Shown in pieces: positions 1 through 8,681 of a stretch of 33,828 nt of DNA; position 1 is the stretch's first letter; each line of letters opens with the position of its first letter. This DNA comes from a virus. The stretch covers positions 1 to 33,828 of IMG/VR virus record IMGVR_UViG_3300044858_001304, one strand, 5' to 3'. Under the pieces are notes generated by a model. The model made no database searches, was not told the origin of the DNA, and was given only the letters and a program-made list of their open reading frames with translations. Position numbers and translations under genes: made by a program.

Positions 1-1402
1 TCGCCACACTATCCGGCGTCGAGACATACGTTCCCGCCACACCGTTCAGACTCACGCTGTCATAAGTGTAGGTTGTGGGGAGGGCAGCGCCCGTCAGGGC
101 TGTGTCGAAGCACTGAACTCCATCGACGCCTGCGCCGTGGTAGAGGTAAGAGCCTCCTACGTCTTGGTAGGCTGTGGCGGTTGCGTTGTTCTCTGCCTGT
201 ACTCCGCCGACGTAAACATTTCCTACCTCTGGAACACTAAGTCCATTTGTGGCAGGGAATACTTGCAACGAATTGACGTTAGCCGCAGTAACGGATGTAG
301 TGACAACCTTGATGCGATACACGCCGTCAGCGATTAGTTCTGGCGTACTCTCTTGGCTCCCAACTCCGAACGAAAGCGATGGAACACCAGCAGTCCAAGT
401 CACGGCACAATTCACTCTATTAGGGCCAGCAGTTACGTCTAGCAATCTGAACTGTGTTATTGCAGCCGTGCCAGCTTTCATAAACACAGATATTGACTTT
501 ACCCCATCACCAGTGAAAGCAACTGTTTGGCTGTAGTACTCAAGCGCGACAGCCGAGTCATCACCAATCAGGTCAAGGACAACCCCTTGAGTTGTCTGCG
601 CTGCTGCTGATCTTGTCGGAGTGCCGACCGCCGCCCACGTTGCCCCGAAGTTGCTGCTGTTCAGCACGATGTTCCGCTGCACCACCCCCACACTCACATA
701 CTCACTCGGCGTCGTCTGGTCGGTGCGGCCTGTGATGTCTTCGAGTTGTGCTGCGGTCAGCAATATCGAAACTGTCCCGCTTGAACTACTAAACGTAGGA
801 CGTAAGCCTATATCGAATGTTACAGCGCCAGCACCCGTCTCTTTTAACGAAACTCTTTGGTAGCTACTTGTCAAGGTAACTTGAGTGTAACTACTACCCG
901 CAGCGTGTCGGAACAAAATTACCTTTCCGACGTCACCGGCAGCAAAAGCCTTAACGTAAAAAGACCCGATGTATGGGCTTCCGGTTGTTCCAGTAAACGA
1001 CTGTTGGAGGACAGAAAGGTCTCCTGCACTAGGGGCTGTAAACACAACCTTGTCAGCATACGCAACGCCACTTATAGGGTTTGCGTCTTGATCTGCTGTA
1101 ACTACAGGAACACTGCCAGACCCACCGTTAGATTTTAACCAAGCCGCATTACTGAAATCTTCCGTGAACGTCAGCAGATTCCTCACCCGCCTTGCCCCAA
1201 CGAACCTAGCCTCACCCGCAATAGCCGTGCGCAGGATGCCTTCGTTGTCGCTCACTGTGCCTGTAGTGGCGCGGGTGAAGGTGGGGGAGCCGGTGCCTCG
1301 CTCCAAGACAAGCGTGTGCGTCAGGGGGGCGAAAAACGAAGCAGACCGGAATAGATTACCGACCCCACCTATGAACCGTCGAAGACCAGGCAGAACGATC
1401 AT
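1..1402 (-). CDS. Tail fibre/spike-like protein with tandem jelly-roll-type domains (C-terminus cut by window)
   Basis: The frame is open from an ATG at 1402 to the window edge, giving 467 residues without a stop; the C-terminus lies outside. AAGGA sits 6 nt before the start. The N-terminus has a Thr/Gly-rich lead-in (FTRATTGTVSDNEG), then two related domains. The first begins RNLLTFTEDFSNAAW near residue 73, the second RNIVLNSSNFGATW near residue 242, about 169 residues apart. Each continues into strand-rich sequence with aromatic residues (SFYVKA, SVFMKAG). This layout is common in phage receptor-binding or carbohydrate-binding tail proteins. It is the most distal gene seen in the structural operon, which fits a host-recognition protein. 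The specific ligand cannot be read from sequence. Confidence 0.75.
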   Translation of the reverse strand, partial: MIVLPGLRRFIGGVGNLFRSASFFAPLTHTLVLERGTGSPTFTRATTGTVSDNEGILRTAIAGEARFVGARRVRNLLTFTEDFSNAAWLKSNGGSGSVPVVTADQDANPISGVAYADKVVFTAPSAGDLSVLQQSFTGTTGSPYIGSFYVKAFAAGDVGKVILFRHAAGSSYTQVTLTSSYQRVSLKETGAGAVTFDIGLRPTFSSSSGTVSILLTAAQLEDITGRTDQTTPSEYVSVGVVQRNIVLNSSNFGATWAAVGTPTRSAAAQTTQGVVLDLIGDDSAVALEYYSQTVAFTGDGVKSISVFMKAGTAAITQFRLLDVTAGPNRVNCAVTWTAGVPSLSFGVGSQESTPELIADGVYRIKVVTTSVTAANVNSLQVFPATNGLSVPEVGNVYVGGVQAENNATATAYQDVGGSYLYHGAGVDGVQCFDTALTGAALPTTYTYDSVSLNGVAGTYVSTPDSVA

Positions 1403-1411
1403 GGCGAATCC

Positions 1412-1705
1412 TTAGCAGAACGGAGTGACGTATACGGTGCCGCCAGAGGAAACCTGAATAGCCGATACCTTGGCAGACGGAGGGCAGGAGAAATACTCAG
1501 GCACCAGCGCCGGCAGGTACAGTCCGGTATCCGCAACAGCAGCAGTTCCTGCCGTCGAGATTTCGATGAAGCAATCCGTGGTAGCAACGATCCTGACAGC
1601 AACCGCATTGGCGCTGACAGCAGAAGTTGTTCCTGCAGTTCCGGTATAGGCTACCTTAACGCTGGCAGCAGGCATGGGCGATCCGTAAGTCATGTTTGGG
1701 GTCAT
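1412..1705 (-). CDS. Small virion-associated hypothetical protein (97 aa)
   Basis: Starts at ATG 1705 behind a strong AAGGAGAAGCAAA ribosome site. It is Ala/Thr/Val-rich and predicted mostly beta, with segments such as IVATTDCFIEIS and GLYLPALVPEYFSCPP followed by VSAIQVSSGGTVYVTP. Small proteins of this pattern are frequent beside tail fibre and decoration genes of tailed phages, so a minor virion or fibre-accessory role is inferred. No catalytic motif is visible. It sits between a basic, Trp-rich protein and the terminal tail fibre gene, in the same operon. Confidence 0.7.
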   Translation of the reverse strand: MTPNMTYGSPMPAASVKVAYTGTAGTTSAVSANAVAVRIVATTDCFIEISTAGTAAVADTGLYLPALVPEYFSCPPSAKVSAIQVSSGGTVYVTPFC

Positions 1706-1716
1706 TTTGCTTCTCC

Positions 1717-2052
1717 TTAGTCAGATATTTTGAGGCGTCCAGAAAATTGTATTGCTTGGCTACCGTCATACACCTCGTCCGGTGCGATCCAGTTCTTGTA
1801 GTCTGGCGAATCTACCCCATAAACTTTTGCCCCGAGATAACCACGCCATCCCCATAGGTTCCACGCAATAAACGGTAGCGGGAACCAAGAGTAGAACCGC
1901 AGCAAGCGAGAGAAGTATGGCGGCTTGAACCAATCACCTTTCCCTAGTGGGTGACATACGTCGCCCCAGCGTAGCGCAAGCGTGACTCCCCACACGGAAC
2001 GCTTAGGGTTCGTTAGTCCTTCGTCGCGAGTAGTGATCTGGTGGACTTTCAT
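1717..2052 (-). CDS. Conserved phage hypothetical protein, Trp/Tyr-rich (111 aa)
   Basis: The frame opens further upstream, but the ATG at 2052 forms an ATGA overlap with the stop of the preceding gene, so translation is probably coupled and the protein begins MKVHQITTRDEG. It is rich in Trp, Tyr and Phe, with a hydrophobic aromatic stretch (FYSWFPLPFIAWNLWGW) near the middle that may be membrane-associated or buried. I recall similar proteins of about 110 residues next to phage tail fibre genes, but I cannot assign a function. The upstream extension would overlap the glycine-rich gene. Confidence 0.7.
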   Translation of the reverse strand: MKVHQITTRDEGLTNPKRSVWGVTLALRWGDVCHPLGKGDWFKPPYFSRLLRFYSWFPLPFIAWNLWGWRGYLGAKVYGVDSPDYKNWIAPDEVYDGSQAIQFSGRLKISD

Positions 2053-2813
2053 GCTGATCCACCAACGCCAGCAGTTCCAGACCAACTTGTCAGGGCAACA
2101 CCGTCAAGATATTTACCAGCAGCGCCACCAGCAGTAGGAACAGACCCGCCGCCGAAAGTGTAGTAAGTTCCTTCCTGACCTGCCGTGCCAAGGTCACCAC
2201 CTGATGGGCCTTGGATAGCGGTGTATAAACTCCCGGCCCCTCCTGTTGTAGATGTCCCTGCCGCAGAAGATGCTAGACTTCCATATATCTCACTAGTCAG
2301 TGACGCCGCAGCGCCGACAACCGCGCCAGCACCTCCGCCACCAGAAGCGCCGCCGTAGTCAGAGCCACCAACAGCGTAGCCACCGATAAAACCGCCACCT
2401 CCACCTCCACCAGCCACAACACCATTGTTGGTGACAGTGGTCGTGATTGTGGTTTTGATAGCTGTGCCGCCAGCTTCACCACCGCCATTAGCCGCCCAGT
2501 ATCCACTAGACGCAGATACCCAACGGCAAGCCGTACCATCACCACCCTTACCTTTGATCGTTCCGTTGTTGACAATCGTGATACTAGATCCAACAGGAAA
2601 TGTAGTACCTGAGTCTAATGCTGCCGTGCTAACAGAGGTAGAACCTACAACTACACCACCATCAACTGTTATGGTTGCAATGAGCGGTGAAATCTCATTC
2701 CATCCAGCAGACATAGCAGCCGTCTTGACGTTGTAGTTGTTGGTGTTAACAGAGATAGTCTCGGAAAATCCAAAACTACCTCCAGCACCAAGAAGCATTT
2801 GCTGAATTCCCAT
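2049..2813 (-). CDS. Glycine-rich tail fibre tip / adhesin-like protein (254 aa)
   Basis: The start is placed at ATG 2813, which overlaps the preceding stop as TAATG; an in-frame ATG at 2843 is an alternative. The N-terminal third is beta-rich with Thr/Val strands. The remainder holds several glycine runs (GGGGGGGF, GGASGGGGAGA, AGGAAG) separated by Ala/Ser/Thr and aromatic residues. Such polyglycine segments occur in receptor-recognising tips such as T-even gp38-type adhesins, where glycine-rich loops support variable host-binding loops. It directly follows a tail fibre gene, which fits a fibre-tip or fibre-assembly role. The assignment rests on composition and position, not on a clear family motif. 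Confidence 0.65.
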   Translation of the reverse strand: MGIQQMLLGAGGSFGFSETISVNTNNYNVKTAAMSAGWNEISPLIATITVDGGVVVGSTSVSTAALDSGTTFPVGSSITIVNNGTIKGKGGDGTACRWVSASSGYWAANGGGEAGGTAIKTTITTTVTNNGVVAGGGGGGGFIGGYAVGGSDYGGASGGGGAGAVVGAAASLTSEIYGSLASSAAGTSTTGGAGSLYTAIQGPSGGDLGTAGQEGTYYTFGGGSVPTAGGAAGKYLDGVALTSWSGTAGVGGSA

Positions 2814-3802
2814 TACGTCAGCCCCGAACCGCTGATTACCCAAGTGGTGGTTGCCACTTTAAGGATGGTTGCTGTCCCGTATTGGGCAATTGTTCTGGTT
2901 CCAGTGGTTCCAACACCAGAAAACCTCAAAGTGTCTGATGTGATTGCTATGGTTGAAGACGCAGACGGGTTGTAGAAACTTATTGCAGTTCCAACCGGAA
3001 ACGCTACCGACGAATTTGCTGGTATCGTAAATGCTCCTGCCGTTGCCATGTTGATATGCTTACCAGAATCAGCCAAGACAAGCGTGTAGCTAGCATTTTG
3101 GCTGTTTTGCGGGATACCAGCAGCAGGAGCCAGCGCAGCAATTGCCTGAGCCACCCGCAACGGACTCATGCTTCGTAGTGCAGACTCAGTCCCAGCCTCC
3201 ATTTCTCCTTGAGAGGCAGCGGTCATCTTTGACTGATATCCTGCGGCTGGCATGTAGAACATGCAATACACCGTCGTACCGTCAGCCCAGTAGATTGCCC
3301 TGTCACCAGCAGCAGTCGTGATGTTTGCAGCGCCGGGAAGGTTATTGGTTGTCGCGTTGTGGGTAAGCGTCAGCGCCCCATCGAACACCACCAACCGTAC
3401 TATCCCACTACCGAGCGTGACGCCGGTAATAGTTGTAGTGCCGGTGACATGCACTCCATTTCCTGTTGCCGTAGTCAGGTTGATTGTTGTGTCAGAAGCA
3501 ACATCAGCACCTTTGACCCAGTTCATTGCACCAAGCAGTTGGACTCCTGATGTAGTGAACAACTGCTCGTAGCGTAGAGAATCTCCAGCAGTTGATCCTG
3601 CGGCAAGACCTGTGAACTTGTTTCCTGCCATAGGAAGGTTTGCAGTAACTGTACTTTGTCCGTCTTTTGTTACGCACGTTGACAGCATCGTGGCAACGTC
3701 TGCCGTGAATGCATTGAACACAGAAGCCTCAATCAGCGTGTTGGCTGATACAGGTTGTCCTGCGCTGTTGATGACCGCTACGCCAGAGCCGTTGAAACTC
3801 AT
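2813..3802 (-). CDS. Tail fibre protein (329 aa)
   Basis: Starts at ATG 3802 in an ATGA overlap, behind GAAGGAAAAAACC. The N-terminal 90 residues contain a tail-fibre-type segment (MAGNKFTGLAAGSTAGDSLRY), a pattern repeated in many collar and tail fibre proteins. The middle is Thr-rich beta sequence. The C-terminal 95 residues form a separate domain starting ASYTLVLADSGKHINM and ending TWVISGSGLT, a module I recognise from many phage tail tips. Together with the following glycine-rich gene it probably forms one of the host-contacting appendages. Confidence 0.8.
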   Translation of the reverse strand: MSFNGSGVAVINSAGQPVSANTLIEASVFNAFTADVATMLSTCVTKDGQSTVTANLPMAGNKFTGLAAGSTAGDSLRYEQLFTTSGVQLLGAMNWVKGADVASDTTINLTTATGNGVHVTGTTTITGVTLGSGIVRLVVFDGALTLTHNATTNNLPGAANITTAAGDRAIYWADGTTVYCMFYMPAAGYQSKMTAASQGEMEAGTESALRSMSPLRVAQAIAALAPAAGIPQNSQNASYTLVLADSGKHINMATAGAFTIPANSSVAFPVGTAISFYNPSASSTIAITSDTLRFSGVGTTGTRTIAQYGTATILKVATTTWVISGSGLT

Positions 3803-6480
3803 GGTTTTTTCCTTCCGAGTATTGCTTCTGTAATCCGTGGATCAAACGTCTTTTGTATCGGTAGTTGCGGATCACCTGTAGGATAGACGGGTCCGTAAGC
3901 ATCAGACTTACCACGCATACCACCCAGCTTCGCTCCCGCACCAAACTCCTGCTCAAGCGCCTGAAGCTCCAAAGCAGCAGCAGCCTGCTTCCGCCCATCA
4001 ATCGGGTACTTGTTGTTGATGATCTTCTTCAACTCTTCAGCACGTTGGATAAATGCCTGAGTCGCATCTACCATTGGCCCTTGCTGCCAGAACTCAGTCT
4101 TGTTCATTGTATCAATGGGAGGGCGCTCTGGCGAAGCACGGTTTCGTACAGCCTCTGCCGTGATTTCTTCAAGACTCATCAGCGGAGACTCTTGAGGGAT
4201 AACACGTTCGCCTTTAGCGGCCCTATTCCACATGGAAGGCGTAGGGCCACCACGGGGGGTTCTTTGATTGCGTACCGGAGGAAGGCCAAGTGCGCTGTTA
4301 GGATTAACCATTCCCGGTGCAGTTGGTAGCGCAGCACCTTCATCGGTTATCAAACTACGCAACGCCGCAGCAACCTCTGCTTGCGGAAGCATTGGCGCAG
4401 CAACACCCTCAGACAAAGGCTGTCCCTCATACCCTAGTTTCGTAGGTGCTTCAGGAAGCCCATAATTTGTCAGCCCAGCAGGTTGCTCTTGAACGAAATC
4501 AATCGTCACATTATTAGTACGAACAGGAGGAACCTGCGGCTCTTGTGGGATTCCTCCACGCTCATACAGAGGACGTAAGCGAGGGTCTAATGGAATCTCA
4601 ACAGATGGCGCTGTAGGTGATTGAGGTGTTGTATCGAACTCACCCTGCTTCTTCAACGGGCCTAATACCACATCATTATCAGCTACCCCAAGCAACCCCC
4701 TACCCTGCGGAATTGCTCCCTGCGGAGTCGGAGTAACCAATGGCTCGCCAACCGGAGCAAGCGACAGCGGTTCAGGTCCAATAGGAGTTTTTTCGTACCC
4801 AAGAGCCTGACGAATCGGACGAGCATCAACAGGGATAGCGTTCTTGTTCTGGTACGCTTTCGATGCAATACGGCGAGCTCCAAGGATACTTGCCATCTCG
4901 CCAAGTCCAGCTCCAGCGACAGCGCCACCCAACGTACCCATACCAGGCGCTAGTACAGTTCCAACTCCCATGCCGATAGCAGCAGGAACACCTGACCTAG
5001 CCAGATGCCTCTGAATGGTAGAGAGAGGCCCACCTGAACTGAACGACTCAGGGAACACACCGGCAACCTTTCCAAGGTCAGCAAACGGCCCGGTAAGCGC
5101 ATTGTCCTCTGCGGTAAGTTTCGCCAACTTACCCATGTCGACCTTGCCTGTGTTCTCGTTGAAGATGTCTTCAAGAGTGTAAGTCTTAGCTTGCGTTGCA
5201 CGGTCTTGCTTGTATTGGTCGAGCAGTTTCCCAAGTGCAGGGTTGGCTTCTGCCTGACGTTGCAGGTTCTGGTCGATCAAGCCTTCCAGTTCGCGTGAGA
5301 TGCCTTCACGAACCTTCGCCATAGCCATCTTTTCAGGGCCGAGATCAGTCCCCTTGCGGATATCCCTAGCCTCTTTACGGAGTTGCTCAATGTTCCGAAG
5401 AACATCAGCACCGCTCATCCCGTTTTGGATATCGGTGATAGCTCTATCAATCAGGTTTGACGCTACTTTTTGTGCGGCCTCATCTCCGATAACCCGAGCA
5501 GGCTGAAGCCTAGCAATGGCTTGACTAACAGCGCCATCATCAGTGAATCCACCCATCTGTTGGATAGTTGCGCGTGAGCCACCAGCAGCATCTCTTGCTG
5601 CTTGGATAGACGCAAGAGACAAAGGAGTGTCTGCCGCAATACCGACATCCAACTTCAACGCCTGCTCTGGCCTGCCTACGTTGGCCTTGGTAAGCGCCTC
5701 TGCCTTGTCGTTGGCTTTGACAAAAGACTCTGTAACCTTGTTCTTGACCGAAGGATTGACCTTGCGCGGATCAATCGCAATTCCGTACTGGTTTGCAATC
5801 CTTCCTGCATCAATCATCCCTGCATTGGAAACGCTCTCACGCACTGCCTGAGACTTTAGGTAAGGATCTTGTGCCGTACCAGTTACGTTCGGACGGTTGG
5901 CTGCTTTGTTCAGCCCTGCACGGCCCATCAGGATCGTAGCTATGGCCTCTGGAGCCTTCTCGCCAATCATCTCAGCGCCAAGCTCTGTTCCGGTAAGTTC
6001 AGCGATCCCGCTGTTCCTTCCCATGAACGCGCCAAGTTTCCCAGCGTACTCAATCGGCAGCGCAGCCGCCTTTGACGTTACCTCGCCTTCAGCAGTCCTT
6101 GGCTGATAGGTGTATTTGTCCTGCACGGCACGAACACGCTCGGCGGCTTGATCTACCGTACCGCCACCAAGCAGTTTGTTGATGCCTTCGATGCCGCCGA
6201 CAGCAGATGCCCCCATGCCGGTAAGCATCTGTGTTCCTGCTTCGGCCAGACCATAAGCACCGCGCACAAGCGGGTTGCTGCCCATCTGCTCAAAGCGGCT
6301 AGGCTCATTCACAGGAGGCGGCGCTGGCAATACGGCGGCAGGAGCACCACGCATCACACGGTACTGCCCTGCATCGCTCTTCTGCGCCTTGGAAACAGGA
6401 ACCCACTCGCCTCCAATCATGGCGCGAAACTCTCCAGCATCGTTCTTCTGGACTTTTTCTGCGGATTCCCAATCAGCCAT
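3799..6480 (-). CDS. Large putative internal/ejection virion protein (893 aa)
   Basis: ATG 6480 overlaps the preceding stop as TAATG; an in-frame ATG five codons upstream is less likely. The first 40 residues carry a duplicated motif, VQKNDAGEFRAM then AQKSDAGQYRVM, flanking a GGEWVPV stretch. Residues about 70-110 are Ala/Gly-rich and hydrophobic. A second Gly/Ala-rich segment (AAIGMGVGTVLAPGMGTLGGAVAGAGLG) could insert in a membrane. Between them lies a charged, helical region; the C-terminal third is Pro-rich and low in order. Large helical proteins with membrane-active segments, placed between tail and fibre genes, are typical of podovirus ejection proteins that enter the host envelope with the DNA. 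No lysozyme or protease motif is obvious. Confidence 0.6.
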   Translation of the reverse strand: MADWESAEKVQKNDAGEFRAMIGGEWVPVSKAQKSDAGQYRVMRGAPAAVLPAPPPVNEPSRFEQMGSNPLVRGAYGLAEAGTQMLTGMGASAVGGIEGINKLLGGGTVDQAAERVRAVQDKYTYQPRTAEGEVTSKAAALPIEYAGKLGAFMGRNSGIAELTGTELGAEMIGEKAPEAIATILMGRAGLNKAANRPNVTGTAQDPYLKSQAVRESVSNAGMIDAGRIANQYGIAIDPRKVNPSVKNKVTESFVKANDKAEALTKANVGRPEQALKLDVGIAADTPLSLASIQAARDAAGGSRATIQQMGGFTDDGAVSQAIARLQPARVIGDEAAQKVASNLIDRAITDIQNGMSGADVLRNIEQLRKEARDIRKGTDLGPEKMAMAKVREGISRELEGLIDQNLQRQAEANPALGKLLDQYKQDRATQAKTYTLEDIFNENTGKVDMGKLAKLTAEDNALTGPFADLGKVAGVFPESFSSGGPLSTIQRHLARSGVPAAIGMGVGTVLAPGMGTLGGAVAGAGLGEMASILGARRIASKAYQNKNAIPVDARPIRQALGYEKTPIGPEPLSLAPVGEPLVTPTPQGAIPQGRGLLGVADNDVVLGPLKKQGEFDTTPQSPTAPSVEIPLDPRLRPLYERGGIPQEPQVPPVRTNNVTIDFVQEQPAGLTNYGLPEAPTKLGYEGQPLSEGVAAPMLPQAEVAAALRSLITDEGAALPTAPGMVNPNSALGLPPVRNQRTPRGGPTPSMWNRAAKGERVIPQESPLMSLEEITAEAVRNRASPERPPIDTMNKTEFWQQGPMVDATQAFIQRAEELKKIINNKYPIDGRKQAAAALELQALEQEFGAGAKLGGMRGKSDAYGPVYPTGDPQLPIQKTFDPRITEAILGRKKP

Positions 6481-7754
6481 TACAGGTCTTTCCAATCACC
6501 AGACGCGCCAGTAGCAGATGACTTTGGAGTTCCGTCATCAGAGAAATATGTTCCATCACGGAGCGACTTTGCTTTGCCTTTCGAGAACTCAATCCGCTGC
6601 TTGACTGCCGCTTCTGCACGATCAAATATCTGCTTGCGAACGGCAGGCGACTTACTGGACGAACCTTGAATCTCAAGCAGAACCTTGCGTTCGCCTTCAG
6701 TCGGCATCCCGCCAAATATAGCCTTCAATTGAGGCAGTGCACCGGCAGTCAGGATGTTGTCAAGGTTCTCGGTAGCATCTACCTCAGCAGGCCGGATTCC
6801 TTCAGGGAGTAAAGTTCCTAGCGAAGAAACAACTCCAGCGCCCTTGAATCCCATTGCCTGATCGTTGATGGCTCTTGCTTGTCCAAGCGAAGTAAGCGCA
6901 GCAGCGCCGCCTTGGATTTCTTCGTCAGTCTGGATCAGTTCCTTCTGGGCAGTCGGCGTCATGCCCTTACCTTTACCCTGAATAGGCGCATCACCAATCA
7001 CGCGGCCAGTCCTCGCGTCGACTTTCACTGCCTTACCATCTTTCACAACCTCAGTGACTGTGGGGGCGGGTTCCTGACGCAACGAAGCAGCAAAACCGAT
7101 CATATCCTTACGGTTCTGCCTGTCTCGTTCGCGTTCAATCGCTTCACGTTTCGCCGCTTCTTCAGCGGTGATACGCCTTTCAGCAGCCGCATCCCTGATC
7201 TTTTCCAAGTTCTGCTGATGGATCAAATCAAGCTGGAACAGCTTATCTTCACGCGCAGCAATCTTGTCCTCTTTCCGCGCATCCATCTGGAAATCCATCT
7301 GCCCCATCTTCGACAGACGCGGGTTAGTACTCACAGCCGCTTCGATGATTGCCTGCCTACGCTGATCAGGAGTCGGAGTGAACGCAGGCTTGACGCCCAT
7401 AGCTCCGTCTTCTGTGGGTGGCCCCATAGGCATTTCAGGGCTTCCCATCGTTCCACGCTTGTAGTCTGAAATCGCGGAAGCGTACTCTTGCGCCTTTCTG
7501 TCACTTAACGCCTTGTAGCCCTGCTCCGCACCCTGCGTAGCCTTGCTTGCGTTGTACTGGTGGAACATGTTCGCAAGACCCTGCAACGGCGATGCACCGA
7601 CGTAGGTGTTTCCTACCATTCCACCAGTAAGCGGCACTTGCCCACGCTGCATCATTGCCGCAGCCATCTTCTCCTGATTGGATAGACGCCGCAGTTCAGC
7701 AGCGGTTTCGGGATCAGCATCCCACTCAGTTTGACCGTATTGGTTAGTTGGCAT
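6480..7754 (-). CDS. Putative internal virion / DNA-ejection protein with coiled coil (424 aa)
   Basis: Begins MPTNQYGQTEWDAD at ATG 7754. Residues about 150-225 are highly charged and predicted coiled coil (MDARKEDKIAAREDKLFQ, then RRITAEEAAKREAIERERD). The C-terminal 140 residues form a more conserved-looking domain containing ENLDNILTAGALPQLKAIF and PTEGERKVLLEIQG. This domain and gene order resemble structural proteins next to ejection proteins in podovirus genomes. It lies between the 284-aa and 893-aa genes; the three probably act together inside the capsid or in the tail channel. The role is inferred from context. Confidence 0.6.
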   Translation of the reverse strand: MPTNQYGQTEWDADPETAAELRRLSNQEKMAAAMMQRGQVPLTGGMVGNTYVGASPLQGLANMFHQYNASKATQGAEQGYKALSDRKAQEYASAISDYKRGTMGSPEMPMGPPTEDGAMGVKPAFTPTPDQRRQAIIEAAVSTNPRLSKMGQMDFQMDARKEDKIAAREDKLFQLDLIHQQNLEKIRDAAAERRITAEEAAKREAIERERDRQNRKDMIGFAASLRQEPAPTVTEVVKDGKAVKVDARTGRVIGDAPIQGKGKGMTPTAQKELIQTDEEIQGGAAALTSLGQARAINDQAMGFKGAGVVSSLGTLLPEGIRPAEVDATENLDNILTAGALPQLKAIFGGMPTEGERKVLLEIQGSSSKSPAVRKQIFDRAEAAVKQRIEFSKGKAKSLRDGTYFSDDGTPKSSATGASGDWKDL

Positions 7755-7762
7755 GATCGTCC

Positions 7763-8617
7763 TCAGAACTTGAATGTTCCAGTAGGAGCGCCAATTGCAG
7801 CACCGCCAAGGCTAAACAGCCCACTCATCATGGCATTGTTCCCTGCCGCCTGTGCATTGTAGGAATTCATATCCGCAGCCCCTTGAGCCTGTGCCGCACC
7901 AAACAGCGGAGCCGGAGCGATGTTTGAATTCTGGGCAGCACCGGGGACAGCAAACGGGTTGCTGACCTGCGAGCCAGAAAGCAACGCGTTGATCTCGTTG
8001 AGAGGAGTCTGCCGACCTGCGAGGATCTCTGCAATCGCATCTTTGCGGCGCTGAGTGTCCATCGTAAAGTCGCGCTGGCCTTCCTGACCGGACGCCAAGA
8101 TGGCCTGCTGACGGGCATCGTTATACTGACGCGAAATTTGGTTCTGCGCGTCATCGTATGCCTTGGTGCCGGGACGGATACCGGCGGCAATCAGATCCGA
8201 GTTACGCTGGTCACGCTGGCCTGTAGTGTCTTCATTGACGCGGGACATAATCGCATCGTATGCGCCTTGCCGTGTCTGCTCTGCACTACCTGGAGCACCG
8301 GGAACTCCAGACAGGTCGAGTTGCTTGCCAATGACTCCTTGAAGCGCCGTAGCACCCTGAGTACCAAGACCACCAAGCAGTCCTTTGGTTTCCATCGACT
8401 GCTGATACAGGGCTTGCTGTTCCGGCGAGAACGTCTGCGTCATCGTCGGACGATCTTCAGCAGTAGCGCCCTCAGTCCATGTCTGAGTCCCGTATGGGTT
8501 TACAACATTCGGATTGTTCAGACGGGCAGAAGCCATTGCGGCTTCTTTATTGGCTACGCCTTGGGCAGTAGCTGCTCCGGTGTAATCTGGTGCGGGGGGC
8601 GGCGAGGGTGAACACAT
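7763..8617 (-). CDS. Putative minor structural/ejection protein, MCSPSPPPAPD N-terminus (284 aa)
   Basis: Starts at ATG 8617 after a TAGGAGA ribosome site. The N-terminus is Pro-rich (MCSPSPPPAPDYTGAA), a hallmark I associate with a widespread podovirus virion-protein family. It continues into an Ala/Gln-rich helical middle (YDDAQNQISRQYNDARQQ) and ends in a short Gly/Ala hydrophobic segment (MMSGLFSLGGAAIGAP). An N-terminal lipobox is not convincing because the Cys is at position 2 without a signal peptide. A DNA-transfer or internal capsid role is likely from its place ahead of two other putative ejection proteins. The leader carries an inverted repeat next to the ribosome site (8620-8655). 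Confidence 0.65.
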   Translation of the reverse strand: MCSPSPPPAPDYTGAATAQGVANKEAAMASARLNNPNVVNPYGTQTWTEGATAEDRPTMTQTFSPEQQALYQQSMETKGLLGGLGTQGATALQGVIGKQLDLSGVPGAPGSAEQTRQGAYDAIMSRVNEDTTGQRDQRNSDLIAAGIRPGTKAYDDAQNQISRQYNDARQQAILASGQEGQRDFTMDTQRRKDAIAEILAGRQTPLNEINALLSGSQVSNPFAVPGAAQNSNIAPAPLFGAAQAQGAADMNSYNAQAAGNNAMMSGLFSLGGAAIGAPTGTFKF

Positions 8618-8619
8618 GG

Positions 8620-8655
8620 GACAGTCTCCTAACGGGTTTCGCTATCAGGACTGTC
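8620..8655 (-). promoter_or_regulatory. Inverted repeat beside the ribosome site of the 284-aa virion gene
   Basis: On the minus strand GACAGTC (8655-8649) and GACTGTC (8626-8620) are perfect 7-bp complements separated by 22 nt. The 3' arm abuts the AGGAGA ribosome site, and CCT next to the 5' arm can pair with its AGG across a bulge. Folding could mask the ribosome site and damp translation. It sits in the only sizeable gap (about 65 nt) in this part of the operon. No U-tract follows, so it is not a terminator. Confidence 0.4.
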
Positions 8656-8681
8656 GGCCCCTACGCGCAATATATGTTAAA

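Noticed and set aside
1-3802. Diversity-generating retroelement acting on tail fibre genes
   Set aside because: No reverse transcriptase and no template/variable repeat pair was seen; any such system would have to lie beyond the left edge.
7763-8617. Lipoprotein signal in the MCSPSPPPAPD protein
   Set aside because: The Cys at position 2 is not preceded by a hydrophobic signal segment.
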